Of a stretch of DNA of 47,571 nt, positions 1 through 7,845 are shown in pieces (position 1 is the first letter of the stretch; each line of letters starts with the position of its first letter). The stretch comes from Bacillus sp. ISL-34 (GTDB taxonomy: Bacteria > Bacillota > Bacilli > Bacillales > DSM-1321). The stretch is taken from positions 321,212 to 368,782 of the forward strand of contig NZ_JAGGQJ010000011.1 of NCBI RefSeq assembly GCF_018613325.1, in the 5' to 3' direction. The position numbers and the translations under genes were made by a program. The notes beneath the pieces were generated by a model that saw nothing but the letters and a program-made list of their open reading frames with translations, did no database searches and had not been told where the DNA came from.

Positions 1-1929
1 GCCAATGGAAAGGACGGATATATCAGCTCCAAATATCTATCTGCTTCAAAGCCAGGTACGGGATCATCGGCAGCCGCACCTGCAAAAACGACGACGAAAT
101 ATGTAAACGTAAGCTCTGGAACGCTCAATATGAGAAATAGCGGATCGGAAAGCGCGAGCATAGTCGCGAAGCTTTCAAAAGGAACGAAAGTGACGGTCTA
201 TTCGGAATCCAAAGGCTGGGCCAAGGTCAAAGCCAATGGAAAGGACGGATATGTCAGTGCAAAATATCTATCTGCTTCAAAACCAGGATCGGGATCATCG
301 GCAGTAACGCCTGAAAAAACGACGACGAAATATGTAAACGTAAGCTCTGGAACGCTCAATATGAGAAATAGCGGATCGGAAAGCGCGAGCATAGTCGCGA
401 AGCTTTCAAAAGGAACGAAAGTGACGGTGTATTCGGAATCCAAAGGTTGGGCGAAAATCAAGGCCAATGGGAAGGATGGGTATGTCAGTGCTGACTATCT
501 TTCAACGACAAAGCCTGGAACGGATTCCAAACCATCCATACCTGAAAAAACGACAACGAAATATGTAAATGTCAGCTCAGGTTCCCTGAATATGCGGAAT
601 AAGCCGTCAGAAACTGCTTCCGTCATTGTGAAATTGGCAAGGGGTTTAGAGGTGGAAGTCATCTCGGAATCAAATGGCTGGTCTAAAGTTAAAGCGTATG
701 GCGGGGAAGGTTATGTCAGTACACAATATCTATCAGCAACGAAGCCTGGTTCTTTACCGGGGCTTAATCCAGACGAAGAAGGAAGCACGGTAGTTAAATA
801 TGTAAATGTGAATGATGGCTCCAGTCTGAATATGCGGTCACAAGCATCAGCTTCCGCTTCCATTATAGCCAAGCTTGTAAACAATACGGCCGTAACGGTG
901 TATTCAGAGTCTAATGGCTGGTCAAGAGTCACGGCCAATGGAAAAACCGGATATGTCAGTACGCAATATTTAACGGCCAAAGCACCGGAAGGTCCAGGAA
1001 GTTCGAATGGGTCGATAATCAGAATCGATAAAGAGTATAATCTTACGATGGAAAAAATGGTTGAAATTCAAATGGCCGTAAATGGCCAAACGGATAAAAA
1101 GTATAAAACCTACATACGTGAAGATGGATTAACTTTAATCAATTCAACCAAAGGTACGGTTAAAGGAACCGGATGGCGTGTCAGGGGCGGAGCTGGTTCT
1201 AATTATTGGGTAGTCGGTCCTGTCAGCAATAATCAATCATTGAATATTAAATCGAAAGTAAAGGGCTCTGATGGATACTATTGGTATGAGGTGGACTATA
1301 ACAAGACATGGGTGAATGCCAGTCCGGAAGATATAGAATATAATCTCAACCCGAATAATTTTGTGAATGATCCAGTCAAGTCATTCCAATTCGTCAAGCT
1401 CTCCCAAGTCACCAACATGAACGTTTCTGAAGTGAATAATAGAATCCTTTCAGGTAAAGGGATTTTACAAGGCCAAGCTGCAACCTTCACTGCGGCAGGG
1501 GAAAAATACGGGGTCAATGAAATCTACCTGATTTCACATGCTTTGCTAGAGACCGGGAATGGCACTTCACCGTTAGCGACTGGCGTAAAGGTGAACGGGA
1601 AAACGGTCTATAATATGTATGGAGTGGGAGCATTTGACGGAACGGCGCTAAGCAGCGGCGCTCAATACGCCTATAATGCAGGCTGGTTCACTCCGGAAGC
1701 GGCCATCATAGGCGGTGCCGAATTCATCGCCAAAGGATATATCTCTGCTGGACAGGACACGCTTTATAAAATGAGATGGAATCCTACAACTGCAGAGAAA
1801 TATGGTTATGCTTCACACCAGTATGCCACTGATATTGGCTGGGCAACAAAACAAGTGAAACAAATTTATAATTTGTATAGTTTACTAGATTCCTATAAAT
1901 TGACGATTGAAGTTCCTAAGTATAAATAA
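1..1929 (+). CDS. Secreted SH3b-repeat N-acetylglucosaminidase (autolysin-like), 5' end outside the window
   Basis: The frame is open from base 1, so the N-terminus and any signal peptide lie upstream; 642 codons are visible. There are four full bacterial SH3 repeats plus the end of a fifth. Each carries NMR near its start and a GYVS(A/T)xYL end, joined by Thr/Lys/Pro/Ser-rich linkers. The Met codons of the first three repeats lie at 130, 361 and 592, an exact 231-bp period; the fourth is 240 bp on. The C-terminus (about 1430-1890) is a GH73-type glucosaminidase domain, with the motif HALLETGNG containing the likely catalytic Glu (codon 1549-1551). SH3b repeats would hold the enzyme on peptidoglycan while the catalytic domain cleaves the glycan. 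The family resembles LytD-like autolysins. A terminator follows at once. Repeats 1 and 2 are nearly identical at DNA level, so recent tandem duplication is likely. Confidence 0.9.
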   Translation, partial: ANGKDGYISSKYLSASKPGTGSSAAAPAKTTTKYVNVSSGTLNMRNSGSESASIVAKLSKGTKVTVYSESKGWAKVKANGKDGYVSAKYLSASKPGSGSSAVTPEKTTTKYVNVSSGTLNMRNSGSESASIVAKLSKGTKVTVYSESKGWAKIKANGKDGYVSADYLSTTKPGTDSKPSIPEKTTTKYVNVSSGSLNMRNKPSETASVIVKLARGLEVEVISESNGWSKVKAYGGEGYVSTQYLSATKPGSLPGLNPDEEGSTVVKYVNVNDGSSLNMRSQASASASIIAKLVNNTAVTVYSESNGWSRVTANGKTGYVSTQYLTAKAPEGPGSSNGSIIRIDKEYNLTMEKMVEIQMAVNGQTDKKYKTYIREDGLTLINSTKGTVKGTGWRVRGGAGSNYWVVGPVSNNQSLNIKSKVKGSDGYYWYEVDYNKTWVNASPEDIEYNLNPNNFVNDPVKSFQFVKLSQVTNMNVSEVNNRILSGKGILQGQAATFTAAGEKYGVNEIYLISHALLETGNGTSPLATGVKVNGKTVYNMYGVGAFDGTALSSGAQYAYNAGWFTPEAAIIGGAEFIAKGYISAGQDTLYKMRWNPTTAEKYGYASHQYATDIGWATKQVKQIYNLYSLLDSYKLTIEVPKYK

Positions 1930-1938
1930 GGAAATAGG

Positions 1939-1976
1939 AAACAACACATGAGTCCGACTCATGTGTTGTTTTTGTT
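1939..1976 (+). terminator. Rho-independent terminator after the glucosaminidase
   Basis: Perfect 15-bp stem (AAACAACACATGAGT, 1939-1953, with its complement 1957-1971), a 3-base loop, then a T-rich tail. It separates the gene from the convergent Rrf2 gene. Confidence 0.9.
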
Positions 1977-2409
1977 ATTTAGTTTTATCCTTTTCCAGAA
2001 TACCCCTAACGACATCCTCGATCGTCACCACTCCCAATGCCTTTTCCAAGGCAAGTTCAGCAACTGAAAAGATGGGCTCTATTGTATCTTGTATATTTCT
2101 TCCAACAGTGCATGCTGGATTAGGATTTTCATGGATTCCAAATAATTCTTTATCGGAGACAACGTTAACAGCCTGATAAACATCGAGCAGAGTGATATCC
2201 GATAATTCCTTGGCCAATGTCGCTCCGGCGATACCAGGCCGAACATTCACTAAACCAGCATTCTTCAGCATTCCGGTGATTTTTCTGATTAAGGCTGGGT
2301 TGGTGTTTACACTTTTTGCTATAAAATCAGAAGTGTTAACGCCTTCTTTGTTTATTTCTAAAAGAGATAATATATGGATTCCTACGGAAAAGCGGGTACT
2401 GATGGACAT
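1975..2409 (-). CDS. Rrf2-family transcriptional regulator (YwnA-like)
   Basis: 144 residues, the usual size for Rrf2 regulators. The N-terminus MSISTRFSVGIHIL and a winged helix (about residues 1-65) are typical. It has a single Cys, in the segment NPNPACTVGRNIQ. It lacks the three-Cys cluster of Fe-S Rrf2 proteins such as IscR or NsrR, so a thiol-based or ligand-based signal is more likely; that is inference. A dimerisation helix follows at the C-terminus. The start is supported by GGAG about 10 bases upstream. The promoter (TTGAAT at 2469-2474, TATACT at 2447-2452, 16-bp spacing, minus strand) is overlapped by an inverted repeat that also occurs at the bdbD and ywnB-like promoters, suggesting autorepression and a local regulon. 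In B. subtilis ywnA is adjacent to ywnB, which supports the link to the oxidoreductase at 4050. Confidence 0.88.
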   Translation of the reverse strand: MSISTRFSVGIHILSLLEINKEGVNTSDFIAKSVNTNPALIRKITGMLKNAGLVNVRPGIAGATLAKELSDITLLDVYQAVNVVSDKELFGIHENPNPACTVGRNIQDTIEPIFSVAELALEKALGVVTIEDVVRGILEKDKTK

Positions 2410-2459
2410 CTCTTTTTTCTCTCCTTTAAAATCTCTATTCTTATATAGTATAAATTATT

Positions 2460-2483
2460 TAACATGTAATTCAAGTGGTTACA
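2460..2483. promoter_or_regulatory. Candidate Rrf2 operator, copy 1 (autoregulatory)
   Basis: Contains TGTAAT-N7-GTTACA inside a 24-base block that matches blocks at 2611-2634 and 3991-4014 at most positions. Here it covers the -35 hexamer of the minus-strand Rrf2 promoter. Confidence 0.6.
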
Positions 2484-2579
2484 AGTTATAATGGCCTGCA
2501 AGAATAATATTTATCCATTAACCGTTTCCTTGTCAAGTCACGCCGTTTCTGCAAAGGCAAAAATAAAAGGTATGTGTAA

Positions 2580-2609
2580 TTGACAAACCAGCATGGTGAA
2601 ACTTATATT
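2580..2609 (+). promoter_or_regulatory. Promoter of the bdbD-bdbC operon
   Basis: TTGACA (2580-2585) and TATATT (2604-2609) with an 18-bp spacer. The same hexamers and spacer occur before the gene at 4050. Confidence 0.65.
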
Positions 2610-2610
2610 A

Positions 2611-2634
2611 TAACGTGTAAATGAATCAGTTACA
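2611..2634. promoter_or_regulatory. Candidate Rrf2 operator, copy 2
   Basis: TGTAAA-N7-GTTACA in the shared 24-base block. It lies immediately downstream of the -10 box, over the expected transcription start, a classic repressor position. Confidence 0.6.
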
Positions 2635-2722
2635 GGTGAAAGGTGAAGGAAGGGGGAACTGAAATCGGCCGCCATGGCTGGATAAGGAATATCGACACAA
2701 CTACAAATGATGGAGGTATATG

Positions 2723-3412
2723 ATGGCAAATAAAAAAAAGAGTAATCAAAAACAATCTTCTGCATTCACGTTTTGGATCATAGGGTTAATCGCTGTAATC
2801 ATTATTGGCTTTATATTTTTGGCAAATGGGAAAGACGAAGATACTGCCGTTAATGAAATCGATTATAAATCACAGCCTTATTTGGGAGAAAAATCGGCTC
2901 CTGTCAAAATAGTGGAATTTGGAGATTATAAATGTCCAGTCTGTAAGTCATTCGAGGAGCAATTCTTTCCTTCTATACAAAGTGAATTGATTGATACAGG
3001 AAAAGCGCAATTTTATTTCATGAATTATTCGTTCATTAACGTCGATTCAACCAGATCCGCTAAATTTGCGGAAAGTGTTTATCAGGAATTAGGTAATGAA
3101 ACCTTTTGGAAATTTCATGAGCTGTTGTACGATAAGCAGCCAGATGACCTGAAATATGAAAAGGAAGATGTCTTTACGGACAAATTCTTAGAAGAAACAT
3201 TGAAAGAAATCGCAAATGACAAAGATGTGAAGAAGGTCGTTTCTTCTTTTAAAGCCGATAATTCCGAGGACCAATGGAACAAGGATATGGAGCTGGCCGA
3301 CGAATTGGGCGTTTCTGGAACTCCTTCCTTATTCGTTAATGGCAAGAAGTTTGAAGGAAATACAATTGATGATTTAGTTAAAATGGTTGATGATGCAGCG
3401 AAGGAGAAATAG
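2723..3412 (+). CDS. bdbD: Membrane-anchored DsbA-family thiol-disulfide oxidoreductase (BdbD-like)
   Basis: About 229 residues. One N-terminal membrane helix (about 16-34) follows a Lys-rich cytoplasmic start, so the catalytic domain faces outside. The thioredoxin-fold active site is C71-P-V-C74 in GDYKCPVCK, with a helical insertion and the cis-Pro motif GTPS near residue 200. It would introduce disulfides into exported proteins and be re-oxidised by the BdbC-like quinone reductase encoded next, whose ATG follows this stop by 2 bases. An ATG also exists at 2720, but GGAGG at 2712-2716 is only 3 bases from it and 6 from 2723, so I prefer 2723. B. subtilis BdbD is the closest functional model. 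The promoter carries the operator shared with the Rrf2 gene, suggesting redox or electrophile control. Confidence 0.88.
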   Translation: MANKKKSNQKQSSAFTFWIIGLIAVIIIGFIFLANGKDEDTAVNEIDYKSQPYLGEKSAPVKIVEFGDYKCPVCKSFEEQFFPSIQSELIDTGKAQFYFMNYSFINVDSTRSAKFAESVYQELGNETFWKFHELLYDKQPDDLKYEKEDVFTDKFLEETLKEIANDKDVKKVVSSFKADNSEDQWNKDMELADELGVSGTPSLFVNGKKFEGNTIDDLVKMVDDAAKEK

Positions 3413-3414
3413 TG

Positions 3415-3825
3415 ATGAACAAGCCACTATTATTTTCTTGGATCCTATCCATCATCGCCACTGCTGGAAGTCTCTACTTTAGTGAGATTCTCCATTATGT
3501 ACCATGTACCTTTTGCTGGTATCAAAGGATCTTGATGTACCCGCTCGTTATTTTATTGGGCCGGGCCTTTTATGAGCAAGACCTGAAAATTCATCGATAC
3601 ATCCTCCCATTATCGATTTTGGGCATGTTGGTGTCAGGGTATCACTATAGTCTGCAAAAAGTCCCAGCCCTACAGCATTTCGAAATGTGCCAAAGCGGTG
3701 TTCCCTGCTCAGGAGAGTATATAAATTGGCTAGGATTCATCACAATCCCGTTTTTGGCCTTTATCGCTTTTACACTCATTACTATCTGCATGGGACTGCT
3801 AATGAAGAAGAAAAAAAGCGTGTAA
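3415..3825 (+). CDS. bdbC: Disulfide bond formation protein B family (BdbC-like quinone reductase)
   Basis: 136 residues, normal for BdbC. Four membrane helices. The first external loop carries the CxxC pair in VPCTFCWYQR; the second has the Cys pair CQSGVPC. It passes electrons from reduced BdbD to membrane quinone. A GTG at 3412 overlaps the bdbD stop, but AAGGAG (3401-3406) is better spaced (8 bases) from the ATG at 3415. The tight spacing argues for translational coupling with bdbD. It ends in a Lys-rich tail and is followed by a strong terminator. Confidence 0.88.
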   Translation: MNKPLLFSWILSIIATAGSLYFSEILHYVPCTFCWYQRILMYPLVILLGRAFYEQDLKIHRYILPLSILGMLVSGYHYSLQKVPALQHFEMCQSGVPCSGEYINWLGFITIPFLAFIAFTLITICMGLLMKKKKSV

Positions 3826-3831
3826 TTAAGC

Positions 3832-3861
3832 GCACCATTCTAAAAGGAATGGTGCTTTTTT
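3832..3861 (+). terminator. Terminator of bdbDC
   Basis: GCACCATTC / GAATGGTGC stem with a 6-base loop and six Ts. Confidence 0.88.
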
Positions 3862-3865
3862 ATAT

Positions 3866-3947
3866 ATATATCCCCGAAAAACAGCAATATATCGACGGAA
3901 ATCAGGATATATCTCCGAAAAACAGCAATATATCGACGAAACTCCTC
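3866..3947 (+). repeat. Four-unit intergenic array with a 21/20-bp alternating period
   Basis: The heptamer ATATATC starts at 3866, 3887, 3907 and 3928 (spacings 21, 20, 21). The two 32-bp blocks 3866-3897 and 3907-3938 differ at one base. It lies just after the bdbC terminator. The sequence differs from the GTCGAATAA arrays elsewhere in the window, but the phasing is the same. Confidence 0.75.
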
Positions 3948-3959
3948 TAAATAATAAAG

Positions 3960-3989
3960 TTGACAAAACGGTAACTTGTAATTTATATT
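3960..3989 (+). promoter_or_regulatory. Promoter of the ywnB-like gene
   Basis: TTGACA (3960-3965), 18-bp spacer, TATATT (3984-3989), the same layout as the bdbD promoter. Confidence 0.65.
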
Positions 3990-3990
3990 A

Positions 3991-4014
3991 TTACATGTAA
4001 TCAATTAAGTTACA
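3991..4014. promoter_or_regulatory. Candidate Rrf2 operator, copy 3
   Basis: TGTAAT-N7-GTTACA directly after the -10 box. The left half sits in a perfect palindrome ATTACATGTAAT (3990-4001). A further half-site GTAACTTGTAAT lies in the spacer at 3971-3982; its complement, with one base changed, also lies beside copy 1. Confidence 0.6.
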
Positions 4015-4049
4015 ATTAAATAAAAACGATATATTAGGAGGAATTTAAT

Positions 4050-4691
4050 ATGAAAATCGGTATTATTGGTGCGAGCGGAAAAGCTGGAAGTCTGATTTTA
4101 AAAGAAGCACTGACTAGGGGACATGAAGTTACGGCCATTGTCAGGGATGAAGCCAAAGTCCAAATTCAAGGGGCATCCGTACTGGAAAAAGACGTATTCG
4201 ATTTGAAAGCAGAAGATATTAAAGAATTTGATGTAGTAGTGAATGCCTTTGGAGCGGCTCCAGGGAAAGAACATCTGCATGTCGATGCAGGAAAAATCCT
4301 GATTGATGCAATGAAAGGGGCGCCTCAAACTAGACTGATCGTTGTTGGCGGAGCTGGAAGCCTTTTTGTTGACGAGGCAAAAACGATCCGTGTACTGGAT
4401 ACGCCTGAGTTCCCTAAAGAATACTTTGCAACAGCCTTTAATCAATCCAAGAACCTTGGAGATTTGCAAAATGCGACTGGCATCCAATGGACGTTCATCA
4501 GTCCTTCCGCCTTCTTTGATCCGCAAGGTAATAGAACAGGTGGATATAAATTGGGTAAAGACAACCTTCTTGTGAACTCAAAGGGTGAAAGCTATGTAAG
4601 TTATGCCGATTTTGCCCTTGCAGTAATTGATGAAATTGAAATTCCAAAGCACATCAACCAACGCTTTACCGTTGTTGCCGAAGCTGAATAA
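4050..4691 (+). CDS. NAD(P)-binding atypical SDR oxidoreductase (YwnB-like)
   Basis: 213 residues. A Rossmann fold opens with GIIGASGKAGS (GxxGxxG, residues 4-14) followed by a basic/acidic nucleotide-binding strand (AIVRDEAK). VVNAFGA and LIVVGGAGSL are the later beta strands of NAD(P)H-binding atypical SDRs (flavin- or quinone-reductase-like). The family includes B. subtilis YwnB. No substrate can be assigned from sequence; stress-linked reductase activity is plausible. The start has AGGAGG 8 bases upstream. The promoter region carries the operator shared with the Rrf2 gene at 1975-2409, matching the ywnA-ywnB pairing known in B. subtilis. Confidence 0.85.
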   Translation: MKIGIIGASGKAGSLILKEALTRGHEVTAIVRDEAKVQIQGASVLEKDVFDLKAEDIKEFDVVVNAFGAAPGKEHLHVDAGKILIDAMKGAPQTRLIVVGGAGSLFVDEAKTIRVLDTPEFPKEYFATAFNQSKNLGDLQNATGIQWTFISPSAFFDPQGNRTGGYKLGKDNLLVNSKGESYVSYADFALAVIDEIEIPKHINQRFTVVAEAE

Positions 4692-4698
4692 AGGTTTA

Positions 4699-4738
4699 AC
4701 TGGACGTCACTCCTGGTGGTGACGTCCAGTTTTTTTTG
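4699..4738 (+). terminator. Terminator after the ywnB-like gene
   Basis: Twelve-base perfect stem (ACTGGACGTCAC with its complement), 8-base loop, eight Ts. Confidence 0.9.
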
Positions 4739-4747
4739 GCAAAAATA

Positions 4748-4776
4748 TTGACTGATGTCCATTTATTGCTGATAAT
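4748..4776 (+). promoter_or_regulatory. Promoter of pgcA
   Basis: TTGACT and GATAAT separated by 17 bp. A short G.U-containing hairpin followed by nine Ts (about 4785-4809) lies just downstream and may end readthrough transcripts. Confidence 0.5.
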
Positions 4777-4879
4777 TAGCAAGAAAGTCCTATAGAGGCT
4801 TTTTTTTTAGTAATTCTTACTGTTAGTTTTTAGTATAAACATCTAGATTTCCCAACAAAGAAAGAAGGACTATGCGAAG

Positions 4880-6622
4880 ATGGATTGGAAATGTTCTTAC
4901 GAATCATGGGTGAATTTCGAAGCCCTGGATAATGAAATGAAATCATTACTTAACGAGATGCAAGATGATGAAAAAAATATAGAAGATGCGTTTTATAAGA
5001 ACTTGGAATTCGGCACAGGCGGTATGCGCGGGGAAATTGGGGCAGGTACCAATCGGATGAATCTATATACAGTCCGTAAAGCAACATTGGGATTAGCCCA
5101 TTATCTGCAATCGATGGGTGATGAAGCAAAACGCAGAGGTGTCGCGATTGCCTACGATTCACGTTTTAAGTCGCCTGAATTTGCCTTGGAAGCAGCCAAG
5201 ACCCTGGCCACAGAAGGAATCAAGGCTTATCTATTCGATGAGTTAAGACCAACGCCGGAGTTATCCTTTGCCGTTCGTGAACTGAATGCCTATGCAGGGA
5301 TCGTTATCACAGCAAGTCATAATCCCCCTGAATATAATGGCTATAAAGTGTACGGGCCAGATGGTGCACAGCTTCCTCCGGCAACGGCAGATGTAGTGAT
5401 TGAATTCGTGAATGCGATTGAAAACGAACTTGCCATTTTGGTAAAAGATGAAGAGTCATTGAAAGCGCAAGGCCTCATCGAGATTATCGGAGAGGAAATC
5501 GATGCCGCTTATAATGATAAATTGCTTACTGTGCCCGAAAACAAAGATTTAAGTGAAGAAGTTGATGTGACAGTTGTATTCACACCGCTTCATGGCACGG
5601 CAAATAAGTCTGTCAGACGTGCTTTACAAGATCTGGGATACGACAAGGTACACGTTGTAAAAGAGCAGGAACTGCCTGATCCCAATTTTTCGACAGTTCA
5701 ATCCCCGAACCCGGAAGAGCATGCAGCATTTGAAATGGCCATTGAATTAGGAAATGAGGTATCGGCAGACCTGTTGATCGCAACGGATCCGGATGCAGAT
5801 CGACTCGGTATCGCCGTTAAAAATAAAGATGGCGAATATGTGGTGCTTACAGGCAATCAGACAGGTGCACTAATATTGGATTATCTTTTAAAAGAAAAGA
5901 AATCGAAAGGCACTTTACCACAAAATGGAGTTGTCTTAAAAACGATAGTAACTTCTGAAATCGGGCGAAGAATCGCAAAGGAATATGGTTTAGGGACCGT
6001 TGATGTATTAACGGGGTTTAAATTCATTGCTGAAAAGATCAATGAATATGAGGAAAGCGGTAAGCACACGTACATATTCGGATATGAAGAAAGTTATGGC
6101 TATTTAATCAAGGATTTTGCCCGTGATAAAGATGCGATCCAAGCGGCCGTTCTTGCGGTGGAGGTTTGTGCCTACTATAAAAAACAGGGCATGGACCTAT
6201 ATGAAGGATTGCTTGCCATCTTTGAAAAGTACGGCTATTACCTGGAGGGACTTCAGTCATTGACCTTAAAGGGGATTGAAGGTGCCGGGCAGATTCAAGG
6301 GATACTGAATCAGTTCCGTGAGGCTCCTCCAAAGCAGATTGCCGGAAAAGCTGTTACGATGCAGGAGGATTATCAAAGCGGTGTGAGGCTGACGGTGGGC
6401 ACCAATAAGGAAGAAGTCATTGATTTACCTAAATCAAATGTAATTAAGTACTTCCTTGAGGATGGCACATGGGTATGCTTGCGGCCATCCGGTACAGAAC
6501 CTAAAATTAAATTCTATTTCGGCATCCAAGGCGAAACGATGGAAGAATCCGAGCTAAAATTGAAGCAGGTCATGAATGCTTTCATGGAAAATATTAATGA
6601 GATGATAAATAGTGCTAAGTGA
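4880..6622 (+). CDS. pgcA: Alpha-phosphoglucomutase
   Basis: 580 residues, the size of Bacillus PgcA. It interconverts glucose-6-phosphate and glucose-1-phosphate, feeding UDP-glucose made by the next gene. The phosphoserine loop is TASHNP (Ser at about residue 146), the Mg loop is DPDADRLG (about 303-310), the sugar-binding loop is GYEESYG, and the C-terminal phosphate loop is RPSGTEPK. The N-terminal FGTGGMRG is also typical. The ATG at 4880 has AGAAGGA upstream. pgcA, gtaB and galE within 8 kb make a coherent UDP-Glc/UDP-Gal supply for teichoic acids, glycolipids or polysaccharide. Confidence 0.93.
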   Translation: MDWKCSYESWVNFEALDNEMKSLLNEMQDDEKNIEDAFYKNLEFGTGGMRGEIGAGTNRMNLYTVRKATLGLAHYLQSMGDEAKRRGVAIAYDSRFKSPEFALEAAKTLATEGIKAYLFDELRPTPELSFAVRELNAYAGIVITASHNPPEYNGYKVYGPDGAQLPPATADVVIEFVNAIENELAILVKDEESLKAQGLIEIIGEEIDAAYNDKLLTVPENKDLSEEVDVTVVFTPLHGTANKSVRRALQDLGYDKVHVVKEQELPDPNFSTVQSPNPEEHAAFEMAIELGNEVSADLLIATDPDADRLGIAVKNKDGEYVVLTGNQTGALILDYLLKEKKSKGTLPQNGVVLKTIVTSEIGRRIAKEYGLGTVDVLTGFKFIAEKINEYEESGKHTYIFGYEESYGYLIKDFARDKDAIQAAVLAVEVCAYYKKQGMDLYEGLLAIFEKYGYYLEGLQSLTLKGIEGAGQIQGILNQFREAPPKQIAGKAVTMQEDYQSGVRLTVGTNKEEVIDLPKSNVIKYFLEDGTWVCLRPSGTEPKIKFYFGIQGETMEESELKLKQVMNAFMENINEMINSAK

Positions 6623-6659
6623 ATAAGTCTTTGGAACTATCAATCATATGATTAAGAAA

Positions 6660-6697
6660 AATAAGGCCTTTTCCTGAAATTTCGGGGAAAGGCCTTA
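6660..6697. terminator. Hairpin after pgcA (terminator-like)
   Basis: AAGGCCTTTTCC pairs with GGGAAAGGCCTT (one mismatch). The downstream tail is only weakly T-rich, so efficiency on the plus strand is uncertain. Confidence 0.5.
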
Positions 6698-6746
6698 ATC
6701 ATTATGGATGCATTTACAAATGAAGGGTATTTTTTCCGTTAATATA

Positions 6747-6774
6747 TTTACAAAAAACGAGTCTATGTTACTAT
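6747..6774 (+). promoter_or_regulatory. Promoter of gtaB
   Basis: TTTACA and TACTAT with a 16-bp spacer. No convincing SigB promoter was found here, although gtaB is SigB-dependent in B. subtilis. Confidence 0.5.
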
Positions 6775-6842
6775 AAAAAGGATGATTCAGAAAAATTTGG
6801 TGTTTTTTGTAGATTTATTTTAATATGAAGGAGTTACAAAGA

Positions 6843-7730
6843 ATGAAAAAAGTTAAAAAGGCCATTATACCTGCAGCGGGATTGGGAACTAGATTTTTGC
6901 CCGCAACGAAGGCAATGCCTAAAGAAATGCTGCCAATAGTCGACAAACCAACTATTCAATATATTATAGAAGAAGCCGTGAAAGCGGGAATTGAAGATAT
7001 AATCATTGTCACAGGAAAGAATAAACGAGCGATAGAAGATCATTTTGATAATGCTTACGAACTAGAGAATAACTTGAGTGAAAAAGGGAAATTCGATTTA
7101 TTGGATAAGGTGCAATACCCATCCAACCTAGCTAATATCCACTACATTAGGCAAAAAGAACCGAGAGGCCTCGGACATGCCGTTTGGTGTGCACGTAACT
7201 TTATTGGTGATGAGCCATTTGCCGTCCTTTTAGGCGATGATATCGTAGAAAGCGATGTGCCTTCACTACGTCAATTAATTAATGAATATGATGCGACAGG
7301 TTCGTCCATCATTGGGGTGCAGCCGGTAAATGAGAGCGAAACGCATAGATATGGCATCATTGATCCGCTTACGCAAGAAGGCAGAAGATACGAAGTGAAC
7401 CGTTTCGTCGAAAAACCAAAACAAGGAACGGCACCATCCAATTTAGCCATCATGGGAAGATACATACTGACTCCGGAAATATTCGATTTCCTGGCCAAGC
7501 AGGAAACAGGGGCTGGCGGTGAAATTCAGTTAACGGATGCCATCCAAAAACTGAATGAAATCCAAAAAGTCTTCGCTTACGATTTTGAAGGAAAACGCTA
7601 TGATGTCGGTGTTGTCGATGGCTTCGTGAAAACGACAATTGAATTTGCCCTGCAACGTCCTGATTTAAGAGACGACATCATAAAAGTAATGAAAAATATC
7701 CTCGAACTGCACAAGGCAGTGGACAAATAG
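6843..7730 (+). CDS. gtaB: UTP-glucose-1-phosphate uridylyltransferase
   Basis: 295 residues. The nucleotidyltransferase signature [11 protein letters not shown] and [14 protein letters not shown] is at the N-terminus. LGDD holds the metal-binding Asp, and FVEKP and GGEIQLTDA complete the GalU/GtaB pattern. It makes UDP-glucose from UTP and glucose-1-phosphate. An upstream in-frame ATG at 6825 exists, but AAGGAG (6828-6833) lies inside that extension at ideal distance from 6843, and [13 protein letters not shown] is the family N-terminus, so 6843 is the start. UDP-glucose from this enzyme would serve the glycosyltransferase at 7846 and GalE. Confidence 0.95.
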   Translation: MKKVKKAIIPAAGLGTRFLPATKAMPKEMLPIVDKPTIQYIIEEAVKAGIEDIIIVTGKNKRAIEDHFDNAYELENNLSEKGKFDLLDKVQYPSNLANIHYIRQKEPRGLGHAVWCARNFIGDEPFAVLLGDDIVESDVPSLRQLINEYDATGSSIIGVQPVNESETHRYGIIDPLTQEGRRYEVNRFVEKPKQGTAPSNLAIMGRYILTPEIFDFLAKQETGAGGEIQLTDAIQKLNEIQKVFAYDFEGKRYDVGVVDGFVKTTIEFALQRPDLRDDIIKVMKNILELHKAVDK

Positions 7731-7790
7731 ACTTTAACTGCCCATTCATAATCTTTTAATTTAATAGAGTAATCATCTTTAAAAAATCTC

Positions 7791-7820
7791 CAACTATTGA
7801 TCATTCATAGTTGTTATTTT
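7791..7820 (+). terminator. Weak terminator between gtaB and the large transferase
   Basis: CAACTAT / ATAGTTG stem with TTATTTTT after it. Confidence 0.45.
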
Positions 7821-7845
7821 TGGTTAATGAAAGGCAAACAAAATT

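Noticed and set aside
198..980. Two 89-codon minus-strand open frames inside the SH3b repeats
   Set aside because: They are repeats of each other because the coding strand is repetitive; no ribosome site or protein-like pattern.
3866..3947. Tandem 41-bp repeat as a CRISPR array
   Set aside because: Repeats are too close, without unique spacers of proper length, and no cas gene is present.
4098..4526. 142-codon minus-strand frame opposite the ywnB-like gene
   Set aside because: Wholly inside a well-supported gene with clear Rossmann motifs; shadow frame.
6720..6735. GGGTAT before gtaB as a SigB -10 element
   Set aside because: No GTTTAA-like -35 element at 12-15 bases upstream.
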